Shown in pieces: positions 26,057 through 38,300 of a DNA stretch of 64,000 nucleotides; position 1 is the first letter of the stretch, and every line of letters starts with the position of its first letter. The notes under the pieces are model-generated. The model searched no databases, was not told where the DNA came from, and saw only the letters and a program-made list of their open reading frames with translations. Made by a program: the position numbers and the translations under genes. The stretch comes from Parus major (taxonomy: Eukaryota; Chordata; Aves; Passeriformes; Paridae), in the NCBI RefSeq assembly GCF_001522545.3, contig NC_031770.1, forward strand, positions 15,292,751 to 15,356,750, read 5' to 3'.

Positions 26057-27149
26057 TGTGGTATGGATGACCACAGACTTAGGCCTTGGAGAGAGGTACA
26101 GAGCTAAATCTGTCAGTGTAGACATGCTTATTTACATTTTAAGCCAGAATTGTATTGGCGGAAAAACAAAAAGGGGAAAAAATTGGATTAGTCTTCTGGA
26201 TGCAGTGGCTGCACTAGAAAAATTCAGGAAGAGGAAAGGAGGAGGAAGTGACTTATTTCTCCTGAAAAGGTAGTGTGGTAAAAAACAGTGTGAAGTTCAG
26301 CAGTGGTAAATATAGCTAAATCAATTGAGTTTAGTTCATATCCTGAGAGCCATAAATGTACACAGGTGAAATTTTATGAGCTTTTAAAAAGAACTTTATG
26401 AGCTTAGAGGGAGAAGCAGTATAATTTGAAACTAGCAATGGAAAAATAATGTAATATGGATTGTGGCATACCTAGAAAAACCTGTTAACTTACCCTACAG
26501 AAGGACCATAAAGGATAAGCAAGGAGAAAAGATCTAGGGATCTCTCTTTTTCTTCTCCAGGACCTTGATTTAACCTTCTTTTGAAACTGTAGCATCCATT
26601 GAAATGACTCTCTGCGCAGTCCAGGAGTCTAAAGGACTTCCAGGGAAAAAGTCTCAAAGGGGAAAAAGTTAAGAGGAGGGAAATGTGCAAGTCCTTGGCA
26701 GGCTCTAATAGCTCTCCATCACTGCACCCTCTGGTTTTCTTCCTAGGAATTAGAGGTTGCCCTGCTGCACACTTGATAAGAAGCAATGTTCTAAGACATG
26801 TAAAGATGCCTGGTCTTGTCTGCTTGCTATAGGACCAGTGGCCTGCAGCCTCACCTGAATCATCTAAAAACCAAGATATGCTGTCTCCAGAAGCTCTTCT
26901 TTTATGAGTGGCCTTAAGAGCAGAGGAGTGATAGCAGCAGCAGAAGGCTCAGGGCTGTGCAGGTGTTCTCATTTAAGAGACCAGGACATGTGAACCCTCA
27001 CACCTCCTGGTTTCCTTCTGAGGGAAGGAAATGCCAATACCTGCCAACATCTGGAGCTCTCAGTGCTATCTCCTCCTCTGTGCTGTATTTCAGCAGAAGT
27101 TATCAGTTCCTCAGGACTGCAAAGTAAACCAAGAAAGCTTTTGGGAGGG

Positions 27150-27175
27150 GTCTGTCACTTAGCTTAGTGACAGAC
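27150..27175. repeat. 10-bp inverted repeat with 6-nt loop
   Basis: GTCTGTCACT (27150-27159) and AGTGACAGAC (27166-27175) are exact reverse complements. Either strand's transcript would form a small stable hairpin, too short for a miRNA precursor on its own. Confidence 0.7.
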
Positions 27176-27756
27176 TGATCAGAAGTACCAATCAACTTCT
27201 GTCTAGTCATGGTGAAATAGGGCTCTGAGAGCCATCCTGATAACTGCCAAGCCAACTGATCAATTTTAAGTATCAGCATTTTCAGAAGTTCAAACAACAT
27301 AATAATGTTATTTGATGCTATGTGAGTGGGTTGTTTTGATTTGGTGGGGTCCTGCTTGCTCCTGACAGCATTTCTTTAGACCTCTTAGTCTTTGGAGTGT
27401 GGTGAGACAGGCTGTGCCCTAGAGAGTTGCACATCAAAGCAGAAACCTTTGTGACTAACCAGCCCAGTCTGGTTAAAAATCAGATGTCTAGGAGAGAATT
27501 TTCAGCAGACAGCTAGATCTAATGCGGTAATTAGGTCAAGAGCCTATTATTGACCTCTTCTCACAGGCAAGAATTTATGCAAGAACAGGAGTAGCCATCC
27601 AGCACTGCATTTGAGACAAAGTCTTTTGAAAGAAAGGCTTTATTCCAAATAAAACATTTCCCCCACATCAGTAATCAGATCTGGCTTTGATAGAAAAGTC
27701 ATCAACAGGATCCTCATATGGTGCTAATATGTTAGCTTTTCCTTCTGTGTTTGGTT

Positions 27757-27790
27757 ATATATAAATATATATATGTATATGTATGTATTT
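27757..27790. repeat. (TA)n/(TATG)n microsatellite
   Basis: Imperfect TA dinucleotides grading into ATGT units. Confidence 0.75.
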
Positions 27791-29481
27791 AAAGCTTCTC
27801 TTGTTAATGCACCAAATATGCATAGGCAATTCATAGAAGATTGTGTTTGATTATGGCTTGCAAGAAAGTCTCCAGAGAAGTTACTGTTCATTAGTCAGTG
27901 AGCAGCCTTTTCAGCCATGAACAGTGACCTTGGCAGAAGGTCCTGGGGACCACAGAATTAACTGAGAAAGTTTCAATAAAGGCTGGTGCATGGAAAAAAC
28001 CCAACTATATGACGAGTGCATTGTTGGCTGGTGAGGATACGTTTGGCAGATACCTATCCCATTACAAAGTCAGATACTGAGTTCATTGCCTCACTGTGCT
28101 TTCAGGGCACATTTGATGACAATCTAGAGAAAGGCAGCATTAAAAATGTTCTTTGTTACATTCTGAAAGATGTCTTGCAGTTTGACAAAAGTGTAGGCTC
28201 ACTTAATAGGAGTCTGTTGTATTTAGCCAGATGCTTTCTTGGAATAGCATTTTTCCATGGCATCATAGTTACAGAAGTGGTTGTGAACACATTCACTAGC
28301 TCATGTGGCCTAAATGAGCTTCCTTAATGAAAAAAAAAATAGCCTTGTGTGTTGATTCCACTTGCTGTTGTTCGTTCAGTCACAGTTTGTTAAAGCTCTG
28401 AAACTCTGTGTCTTTGAATTCATCAAGCCTACATAAGGGGACAAATATCAGTGTGGATGTAACTTCTTAAGCTGGCTGAACTGCAGGAGGGGCTTGGATC
28501 TTCTGAGCTAACACTATGGAAAAGGGCTGGCATACATTAAGTGGGTAGTTGGGGTGCTTTTATGCATCCATCAATTCACGTCCCAGCAAACAAAATGATA
28601 TTGTCAGGTGCTAATTCCCCCCAAAGTGACAGTGCACTCACTGGAAATAAAGATCAAAGGGAAGCTTTGTGCCATAACTTTCTCTGAATCAGAGAATATT
28701 GGAAGGACTGCACTATTCTCTCTCCTTGTGAAGCCATAATTAAGTAGTTACATCAATATTTGTTCTGAAATCATGGCCTCTGAAATCACAGGACTGTGTC
28801 ATCTTGAAACATCTGGACCATGACCGTCCTAGAGGACGTGAGGTTTTAATCAAAGCACTCTGAAGTATTTGGGACTCTTTATACTAACTTGGATGGGTTC
28901 CAGATTGAGCTCTTGAAATACAGCAAGTTTAGGCAAATAGGGGTAAGTTACAAAATGTTTTTCCAAAGCTCATTTTGTCATCAACAGAAACAACACGTTG
29001 CAGATGCTTAAGATGCACAATTCAAGCAATTAAAGTAGTTGTTGGTTTTTTCTTTTAAACAGAGAACTTTTTCTCAAGAATACTGAAACTTTGAGGTTTC
29101 TATCAACTCCAAGCAAAGCTTTCCCCACTTCCCCATCTCACTTCTGACTGAAAACTACTTTTTTGGTTACTATTTAAGGTGAAATGAGATACGCTGTTAG
29201 CACAGTTCACGAAGATTTACTCCAAAGGGGATAAAAACCTGAATGTACGGGTTAGACTGGAAGCCAGCTTGTAATTGGCGAGCAAGCAGCCTGCTCCTAT
29301 AGTGTGGGCTCAAAGTTATCCTGTGTGGTTGGACTTTTATGCTTATTTTTTTTCAAACATTCTCCTCAAACAACACCAACGGGCTAGAGAGGAGCCAAAA
29401 TATCCTGCCCGAACACCTGCAAACTTTGGATGTGGAAGTCAGCGTGGGGGCTGGTGCCAGCTCTCTGCTGGCGTGATGGAT

Positions 29482-29640
29482 GGGACCGCAGCCGCGGCTG
29501 CCGCGTTTCCAGGGGCTCGGGGCCGGGCCTGGCGCTGAACTTTGCCTTTTAGGAAAGGTCAGCTCCTTCCTCCTGTCCCACCACGTGCCAAGTGGTGGGA
29601 TGAGCCAGGCGACGGGGACAAAGCGTCACACAGCACAATG
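29482..29640. promoter_or_regulatory. Small CpG cluster with E-box hairpin (possible enhancer or minor promoter)
   Basis: About twelve CpG dinucleotides occur in some 160 bp inside otherwise CpG-poor DNA. The GC-rich core is at 29487-29535. A CACGTG E-box (29582-29587) sits at the edge of a perfect 9-bp inverted repeat, TCCCACCAC (29576-29584) and GTGGTGGGA (29592-29600). It is shorter than the usual CpG-island threshold. No TATA box, splice donor or open frame of note follows, so a distal regulatory element is more likely than a main promoter. Function is inferred from composition only. Confidence 0.35.
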
Positions 29641-31647
29641 AAGAGTGTTAATATGAGTAATTATTGCAGTATGTCGCTGCACTATTTTAAGGCTGCTCGC
29701 TGCATGCCAAAGAGTGCTCTGGGCAGGGTTTTCATTACAAAATCCTGCCAAAACACTTCCTGAGGGGATCGTGATAAATATAGATAGCAGAGAGCCAGTC
29801 TGAATCCACTGCAGCAAATAGCAAGAGTGCACATGCCTCAGGGTCCTCAAGGCTCATAAAGCAGAAGATACTTGAGTTGGCTGAGGTCCCTGAATAATTC
29901 AGCTGACTCCAGTGAGGGATTTTCAGGTAGCATTTTGGTATGCTATATTAGACATGGTCAGGAATTGGTTCCCAGCTCCCCCTACCAGTGCAGTGGGGGT
30001 CACTTTTATTTCTGGCCCTTGATTAATCATGATGGATCCCAATCAGATGGTTCAGGACAACCACATTTCTCTTTTGTTGCACAGCTTCATTGTTGACCAT
30101 CTGTAGAGCATTGCTCTTTGCCTTGTGCCATGGCAGAAACAAATAAAGAACAAAGGAAAAATGTCTGGCTGTTTTTAAACTCTCCCTTTATAGCACGACC
30201 ATTCCCAATTGCACGCGCATGCGAGCAGCACCACCACTGGTTTAGCAGGCAGCTTTATGTTCTCCTCACTGTCCCCAGGGCTGCCAGACGTGCCTAACCC
30301 AGGTGTTGTATCTGTAGTCTTGTCTGAGGACTCCTGAGTGACCCTGATTTTCATCTCCCAAGGCCACCAGACCTTGTATTTCTGCTCGGGCAGTGCAAAG
30401 CAGTGACTGCATGAAAGCACTTTAACACAGGGGTGTGAGCAGGGTTTCCTCACCTGGACTAGCTGGCACAGGAGCCCCAGTGCTGATGTGGTAGGGAGCA
30501 CTGCAAACCAGTGACCCCATGCATACAGCAAAGACTGTGATGGCTTTGGATTCTCCGAGAATATTCAGAAGCAAAACCTTGTGGGATGGCCATGCGTTTC
30601 CTAAAGGCTGATTTTCACCACAAGCCCTGCTGGACAACAGCCAAAGCTGCCAGGCCAGGAGGTGTTTTGTGTCTCAGTAGCAGAGCTGGGGCACAGAGTG
30701 TCCCCACAGTGATGTGGGATTGAAGATAGGATGGACTGTACTGCTTCTGCTTGAAATCCTGTAACCCTTCCTGCAGGCTCTGTCTCTTGGGGGCTGGTGT
30801 AACTTCTTTCTCGTGTCATTGTCAGCTGGGGAATGTTGCCAGAGTGTGAGATTGGTGTTCTGTGGCCTTGTCCTGGACTTCTGCTGCTGTTTGGCAGCAG
30901 TGTAGCCTCTGCTGACCCCATCCTGCTCCAGACTCACTGACCAAGACTGTCATGGAGTGTAACTTCTGGAGGTCTTCTGTACTTTGTATGTTGCATATTG
31001 ATTCGCTTTGAAACTTTCTCATCTCTGTGTCTGACAGACTCCTCCATGGAATGTTACTCCAAGAGAGACCTCTAAGTCCTCTCCCTGGTCTGGCCTCATA
31101 AGTTCCTGCAGCTCTTCTCTCAGCAGAAACCAAGGAGCTTGCTCAACTGCAGAAGTCATGAGGAGCAGTGGGGAAAGCTAACAAAGGGGCCCCATTCCTC
31201 CCACAAGCCAAAAGCCATTCAGGGACAGAAAAAAGCCCCTCCTGTAATAATTCCCTGCTGTATTTTCCCTTCTCACCTAATTTCCTCCCATGTCCTGGCT
31301 CCTGGAACCACCTAAGAGACCCCAGGGCAGGCCATGTGGACTCCTTTCTATCATTCACCTTCTCCTATTCCCCTGTTCTGACCAGGCATGTGCACAGAAC
31401 TCTTCCTGGAGCACACACAGGTAAAAGCAAGGTTACAGCAAGCTATTCCCACAGCTTCCTGTGAGTGTGGCCTGTTTCATATGCTTTTCCATAAAATACC
31501 TCTGTACTTTGAAACTTTCTGCCATGATGGCTCTAAATGCTTGAGGAGAATTCCAGTCATCTCACTGAGAGAGGGGATGATGCCTAAGCAGCAAATGAAC
31601 TTTAGTAATAGACCCTGTAGCTCTAAGGGCTACAGTGATACAGAAAC

Positions 31648-31663
31648 TTTTTTTTTTTTTTTT
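31648..31663. repeat. T16 homopolymer
   Basis: Sixteen consecutive T on the plus strand, not attached to a recognisable retroposon. Confidence 0.85.
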
Positions 31664-33534
31664 CTTCTAAGGTGTAAGGCTATCATAAATTCAAAATTGT
31701 CCATATTAGATAAGGGGTGTATGTGTGTTACATGATTATTGATGTTTAATTTTTGTTATTCATATCAAGCAACCAGGATCAAATTCAAAGCCCATTCTCT
31801 TATCTCCTGTATGATTACATTGGTAAAACAAACCCCAGACAGTCTTGTTAAAGTATGAGAGATGCTGATTTTCTCCTCTGTTTGTTAGAGGGCAATGCAG
31901 ACAAGGTATCCAGCAATAACTCTGAAAACGCAGGAAAGGGAATTCTAGTAAGGTGATGTCTCTTTGCAGCATCTGCATTGCTTTGGTTGTAAAGCATAAC
32001 AAGTGACTATGCAATAGGGAAAATGTCTACTCCAGCAGTTTTGCTCCTCACAGAGAACTCCCTGTACCTGCTGGGACGGCTGGATCAGTTGACTGCTACC
32101 TGCTCTATTTAATAGTCTGTTTTTGTGAGTGCCAAGAGCTGGAAAACAGGAATAACAACATGTTTAGAGGTCTGATCCTTTCTCACGACCCACACAAGGA
32201 CTGTTTCCACCGCTCATTCCAAAGGGAGAGTTGCAGGTAGTGGAAGTGGAAAAAGTTATGAGGGAAGATAGCTGTGAAGGTTTGATTTGGATATGTTGAT
32301 CTGAGCTAAAAACAATAATTATTTCCGCTTCCCACCCTCCCTGTCCCACTCTCATTGTTCCCACCCTCAGCAGACTGACCTGTGGCTGCCTGTAAAGACA
32401 CTCTTTTGACATTCTTCTTGTAATGTGCATAAGACAAGTTATGTGAGAAGGGAAGATTTGGGATCCCCACCTTTTCTCCACTCTAACCCTCTTCTCTTGG
32501 CTTTCTCCTCCTCTGCTCTGTGCTTCAAAGGAGACATTTAAAAAATGGTGAGTTAATCCAAGTCCCAGAAGGTACCACCTCTTAGCCACAGCTATGAAAG
32601 GGATACCTATGGCAGAGAACATGCACCAAATAAAGTGCTGCCAGAGTAGTTCCAAGGACCTGTCATAACAGCGTCTTTCCTATTCCATTTCCATTTTACC
32701 CCTTGGTTTCACAAACCCATTAATGCAGGGGTGGACCAGGTCTCAGGCACAGAGAAATTATTTTGGTAAGAAACCCTGATTGTTGCCACAGGATGCTGGT
32801 GACATTCAGACTTGCGTAGTTGCTCAGCCTGTGACCATCTGAGACTGAGAAGAAAAGCCTCTTGAATAGAAAATTCCAACCACTGACCTCATCAGTACAA
32901 AATTCATATTTTGTGGGGGGAAGAAAAAGCCCAACAGTAAAGAGCTACAATCGGAAAGCACAACCTTGAACCGTGACCAAATGGGAATTGGAAAAACCTG
33001 GAAGTTACAAATGAATGTCACATTTTTCCTTTATATAAAATTTAGTGTTGTCCCTAGAGACTAGTGATTTGTCTTTACTTCACAAAGCTTACAGCAGCAG
33101 ACCTCAGTGCTGCATTCTTGAGCATTTTGATTTGTGGAGCCTACAGATTTCCCAGCAGCACTGCTCTCATAGTTAATCCAATACTCCTGCCAGCACATCC
33201 AGTTTTCTGTGTCTTGTGCTGGACCCCTGGAGTTCCTCCAAGACCCTTGGGGACCTACAAATGACAGGCTGAATGGCTCTGTCCTACAGCTCTAAAGCAG
33301 CATCCCAGTTTGAGGGTTCTTTTGTAACCTGCACTGACTGAATGGAACTTTGGATTACATTAGAGAAGGTGTGCTCTGCCTCCATCATCACCTGTGTAGG
33401 AGAGCAATATATTGCTTAAGAGCAGCAAATAGGGAAGCAGCAACTGCTGTCATGGCTCAGCATCCTGAAAACTCCCCAGGGACAGAGAGCTCCTGTCCAA
33501 GCAGAGTACAAACTAAGCTTGAAATGCCTTTATT

Positions 33535-33671
33535 AATATTGTTAGTATTAGTATTAGTATTAGTATTAGTATTAGTATTAGTATTAGTATTAGTATTAGT
33601 ATTGTTGTTGTTGTTGCTGTTGTTGTTGCTGCTGTTATTGTTACTGTTATTAGTATTGTTATTATTATTTT
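33535..33671. repeat. Compound microsatellite: (TTAGTA)10 then (TTG/TTA)n
   Basis: A near-pure hexamer array of TTAGTA runs from 33542 to 33603 (about 10.3 units). It passes directly into interrupted TTG, CTG and TTA trinucleotides to about 33671. The hexamer differs from the vertebrate telomere unit TTAGGG, so it is not an interstitial telomere. The uninterrupted array suggests a young, length-variable locus. It also creates artificial Leu-Val and poly-Leu open frames that are not genes. Confidence 0.95.
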
Positions 33672-35370
33672 AAAAACACTGTTCTGATCTGCCTTTGCCA
33701 CACAGGTTCCCTACAGGCTGAGCAGATTCTATCTAACTGAAACACATGTTCAACAACAAGAACATCCCCTGCCAGTTATTTAGGCAAAATGCCTAGTGAA
33801 TCTGTCTGTGTGGGAGCTGACTTGGTGTAGACAAGCCTGGAGCTTGTCTGAGAGCTCAGGGTCCATTTGTGGAGTCCCAGTGACACTGGCTTGGTCGCAG
33901 CCACTCATTTCTCTGCACCATTCTGACACAGAGCCAAGCACAGCACAGGAGAGTTTCCCCAAAGCCAGGTAGCTCTTGCTGCTGGGAACAACTAGTTTGA
34001 AACCCCAAGCATGTCCAGTTTAACCAGGACCCTTCTTGTCTGAGAGTGCTGGCGACCGACAACAAGACTGAGTTCCCACATAAATAAAGCCAGTGACCTG
34101 CTGCAGTTCTTGGCTGAGGGATGTAACTTCTCAGCAATTTGGTTTCCACAACTGTAAAACTTAAATAAAAACTTTGAGGTCTTGAGCTGTAGAAGTTTAG
34201 GGAACTTTGACTCCCTCTGCTCCAACACAGAATAAACCACTTGAGTTAGCTATGCTACATTTTAAGGTTTTAGTCAATATTTGTATACTTACAGGAACAT
34301 ATTAAACACTGTGAGTATACTATGAAGTTTCACCAGCATTTTTTTTGTCTCATGATTATTTAGATTTTTTTTTCTCCTTCTTTCTTTTCTTTTCTCCTCT
34401 CCCTTTTTGTACAGTAGCAAGCATGGAGAAGGTACAGGAAGGGCATAAGAGTAGCAGCAGAGCCTGTGAATAATTTTAGCTCTTCATCTAGTGGCGTGAT
34501 CTATGTGAAATTCACATGCAAGCATGAGTTCCCTAAACCTTGGAGAAATTAAGCATGCAGAACCACCTAATATTGAGACTGGTTCAGGAATTGCTAGTCT
34601 TAGAGACTTCCTCTTTGCAATTAACTTTCAGACCAAAGTCTGCTACTGGTCGGTGACTTTTATCCCTTCCTCATCTCACTTCAGTAAATTGTTGTCAAGC
34701 ACTATTACCAACAACCAAACCCCAGGTGAATCTACAGCTCCTGCCCTGTTCTGTTTGGAGGTTTCACTTCTTTTGATCTCTCTGGGGAAGCAGCCTGGCT
34801 ACAGTCCACATGTTTTTCTCTACAGCAACAGAAACTGGTGAGCACTTTGTTCAGGACAGCGATGGTAAAGGGCAAAGTCGAAGCAAATCTGGCTTTGTCT
34901 ATTTTGGAAACACCAGCCAAGAGTGAGGGTCCTCACAGGGGTGGGTGGGAAGAGCTGCACAAAACAGTGTCAGACCCTGGATGGCTCTGGCAGTTCAGCC
35001 AGCACAGTGATCAGCACTGTGGAAAATGCAAATGCGATGTTTCCAGACAGATTGGGGTCTGCCCAGTCATTAGGTAACTAACCTTGTTGGCATCCTTTAG
35101 ATTTTGGGAGAAGGACACGGCCCCAGACAGATACCCCAAGATACAGAGCATTTAACAGAGCAGAGATGCTGCCAGGAATTTCCTCAGCAATACCAAGTTG
35201 CATGCCCGAAGCTAAGTGCCTGCACCTGTATTGAAGGACTCTGTAGTCAACCAGCAGCCTGTTCATCAGAAACACAGAGTGCCTGTTACTTTTATTGTCT
35301 TCATAAGATCTAAATTTTCCTGAAATGAAGCAAAGGAAGTCAAAAAAAGGGAATGATGTAACACACACAT
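33672..35370. other. Gene-free stretch
   Basis: No exon, RNA gene or transposon recognised. Open frames here are short and unsupported. Confidence 0.55.
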
Positions 35371-36115
35371 CCATAGAATCACAGATTTGGGGTTGGAAGA
35401 GATATTTAAAGATCACTTCTAACCCCCCTGCAGTAAACAGGAATATCTTCAACTAGATCAGAGTTCTCAGAGCTCCATCCAGCCTCTTCTTGAATGCTGT
35501 CAGGGATGGGGCCTTTACCACCCCCCTGGACAACTTGTTACCATGGTTCACTGCTCTCATTGTAAAATTTTTCTTCCTTATATCTAAACTGAATGACCCT
35601 CTTTTAGTTTAAAACCACTACCCCACATTCTTTTGAAACAGACTCTGCTAAAAAGCCAGTCCCCATCTTTCTTGTAAGCCCTCATTAGGTACTGGAAGTT
35701 GCTATAAGGTCTCCCCAGAGCCGTCTCTTCTCCAGGCTGAACAACCCCAGCTCTCTCAGCCTGTCTTCACCAGAGGTGCTCCAACCCTCTGATCGTCTTC
35801 ATGGCCTCCTCTGGATTGATTCCAGCATGTCCATGTCCTTGTTATATTGGGGCCTAGGAGCTGGAGGCAGCATTCCAGGTGCAGTGGAGAAGATGGGGAG
35901 AATCACTCCTCTTGAGCTGCTGGGCATTCTGCTTTGGATGCAGCCCAGGATGCAGTTGATTTTCAGGGCTGAGACTGCACACTGCTGGTTGAAGCCCAAT
36001 TTTTTATCCATCAGAACCCACAAGTCCTTCTTGACAGGGCTGCCTTAAAACCCTCCATCCCCCAGCCAGTATTGATACCAGGCATAGCCCTGAGCCAGGT
36101 GCAGGAGTTTGCACT
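35371..36115 (-). mobile_element. CR1 LINE fragment, minus strand
   Basis: The element reads right to left with its 3' end at about 35371 ('ccatagaatcacag'). Hallmark segments on the plus strand include 'ctcttctccaggctgaacaa', 'ccccagctctctcagcctgt', 'tccaaccctctgatcgtctt' and 'gatgcagttgattttcaggg'. The right edge is near 'gagccaggtgcaggagtttg' (about 36095-36115), with possible weaker extension to about 36180. It is 5'-truncated, contains many stops in all minus frames and is non-functional. Confidence 0.93.
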
Positions 36116-38279
36116 TGCTTCAGTGGCCAGCATGCAGGGATGCCATTCCCCCTACTCAGCTTTGTGTGCAAAGCTCACTGTCTGTGGATTCAAATGGTTG
36201 GGATCTTGGTCCAGCATGCTTCCACTGCACCCTGGCAGCCTGCTCCAGCTGCAGACAGCTATTGATTGGGATGGCCAAAAGCTTTGCCTTTCCTTAGGGG
36301 ATTTTGGTAGAAAAGTCTGTGATGTTTTTGTCCAGTCACAATGGGTTTTCCTGGAACACCCAACCTGTTCCACTGCCACCTTGCATTGTCAAGTTCATCA
36401 GTTTGAGCTTGGCCTTGGGTGCATTTCAGATTTCTTTTCTATAGCTATGCTTTTCCCTTCCATTGGTAGCTATCACATCCCTTCACCCTCTGCTATGAGC
36501 TCTGCCTTCTGCAGTCTGGCCCTTGCCTAATCAAGGGAGACAGCTTTCCTGTTGTTACTGTTGAAGCTGCAATAAATAGCATATCCATTTCTCCATTTAT
36601 CTGCTTTTTGAAATCCAGCCTGTAATGCCAGCAATAATTACTCTGTTTCTATATTTAGAGATCATCAGCACCTCATGAATATCAAATTGTACTGTTATTA
36701 TCTCTGTACAATATGGGCCAGTCTCCTATCAGTGTAAACATTTATAACAGTGATTATCAGTAGGACTGCTAGAGATCCCAAAATAGACAAGGTTGAACAG
36801 GAGCCTGCCATTATTTGTTTACTGGGGGAGGCAGGGAGAGAGGCAGAAGAGCCAGCTGAAGGTCTGACAGCACAGAGCCCATCTAGCACCAGTGTGGGAA
36901 GGCTGGTACGTGGGGAACTGCACCTGGTGGGACCATTAGGAGCAAGTGTGAAGAGTCTGCTGCGCCCAAGAACCATCTTAAATTATTGGAATTAGGTTGC
37001 CATCTGCACAAACATCCTGCCCCACAAGAAAATTCCTCAGAACACTTCCTTAGGGTATGTTTTTAGTGTCTTCATTTGTCCAGTAGGTGTTTTTTAGAGC
37101 TGTAGTCTGAGTGGATTGGTAAATCATAGAAACAATTTCCGAATTATGGATTCAACTAATTTTGCTGTCAGTATCAGCTCGCCAAGGGGAAATGGTTGAT
37201 GTCTCATCTTCCGTGGCACTGAACGGCTGCATCTGAAGGTGTCTGGTCCCCCCAGGCAGTGCTTGCTGTTGGCTTGAAATAAAACTGCTCTGAGCTCAGG
37301 CAAATAGCAGGATGCACAGACAGGAGGGTGGTGAGAGGCTGCTGGTAAATGTTATGGGCACGGGTGAATGCCAATGGGTTTTTGCACTTGCTAGCTTGTA
37401 TGTTTGTTTTTTGTTTTGATGGACATGCCACACTGCATTGAGAAGGGCTGATCTAAACCTATGTCTAACAGCTGAAGCTCAGTGGATCTGGCTGCCTCCT
37501 AAGAGACCTTTCCCTTGCTCTGAAACTCCAGGAGACTTCCAAGGAATGGTCACTCACCATCATCATCTTTCAGAGCTGTCAAGACACTTCTGCAGCTCAG
37601 CTCTTGGCACGGTTTTCCAGCCCTTGCATGCTCTGCTGTGGCCCTGGCCATGTGTACTGTTTTCCATACAGATCACCCCACCTCAAAGGCTGTACTACCA
37701 TCAATGACTTTAGTGCTTAACAAAATTACCTTTTCCATTCCCCCACTTTTCCCAAGAGTTATTGCTCCTGAGTATTTACTTTGCAGCTCTATGGGCCACC
37801 TGGGCATGGCTAGGCAGAGCCACCTCCTGGCAGGACAGTAAGGGAAGCTCCCGATCTGCTGGCCCAGCACCTGCCCACTGCACAAACATTTGGCCACTAT
37901 CAATGGCAGGTTACAGCTCAGTACCCAGCTCTTCCCACCCATAAATGGTATATCTGCGCTTTGTAGCACCTGTTTTATATTTAAAGTGGGGGTGCTAAAG
38001 TGCAGGTAAGAGAAAATCACTGGCACTTGGAAGGAGCTGGGCAGGAAAGTGACTGACTCAAGTCTGGGCAGGCACGCTGCTTGCAGATGGGGCTGGTGGC
38101 ACTGAGGGACACCAGGAAAGCAGTAAAACCCTGTGAACACAGTGGATGCTGTGCAACTGCAGGTCCTGCTATCCCACGCTATTTTGCCCCAAGACAACAG
38201 TATATCCACACCTAAGCACATCCTTCAGATTCTAGCTGAAAACATTTTAGTGACACTAAAACCAAGCCCTAGAATCATA

Positions 38280-38300
38280 TTTTCTATTCTGAATAGAAAA
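38280..38300. repeat. 21-bp palindrome (10-bp arms, 1-nt centre)
   Basis: TTTTCTATTC and GAATAGAAAA flank a single T. It is AT-rich and may be chance. Confidence 0.65.

Larger units (their letters stand above)
26057..33534. other. Gene-free stretch
   Basis: No supportable exon. A 103-codon open frame at 28016-28327 starts at GTG and lacks splice support. The CpG cluster at 29.48-29.64 kb and two small structural sites are listed separately. The rest is AT-rich, mostly CpG-poor single-copy DNA. Confidence 0.55.

Noticed and set aside
28016..28327. 103-codon open frame with protein-like composition
   Set aside because: It starts at GTG, has no homology I recognise, and lacks a usable donor after the possible acceptor near 28105.
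33542..33603. Interstitial telomere repeat
   Set aside because: The unit is TTAGTA, not TTAGGG, in every copy.
33350..33673. Open frame with Leu-Val and poly-Leu repeats resembling a membrane segment
   Set aside because: Entirely produced by the TTAGTA and TTG microsatellite.
37673..38221. 182-codon open frame on the minus strand
   Set aside because: No domain recognised, and length is within chance expectation for the window.
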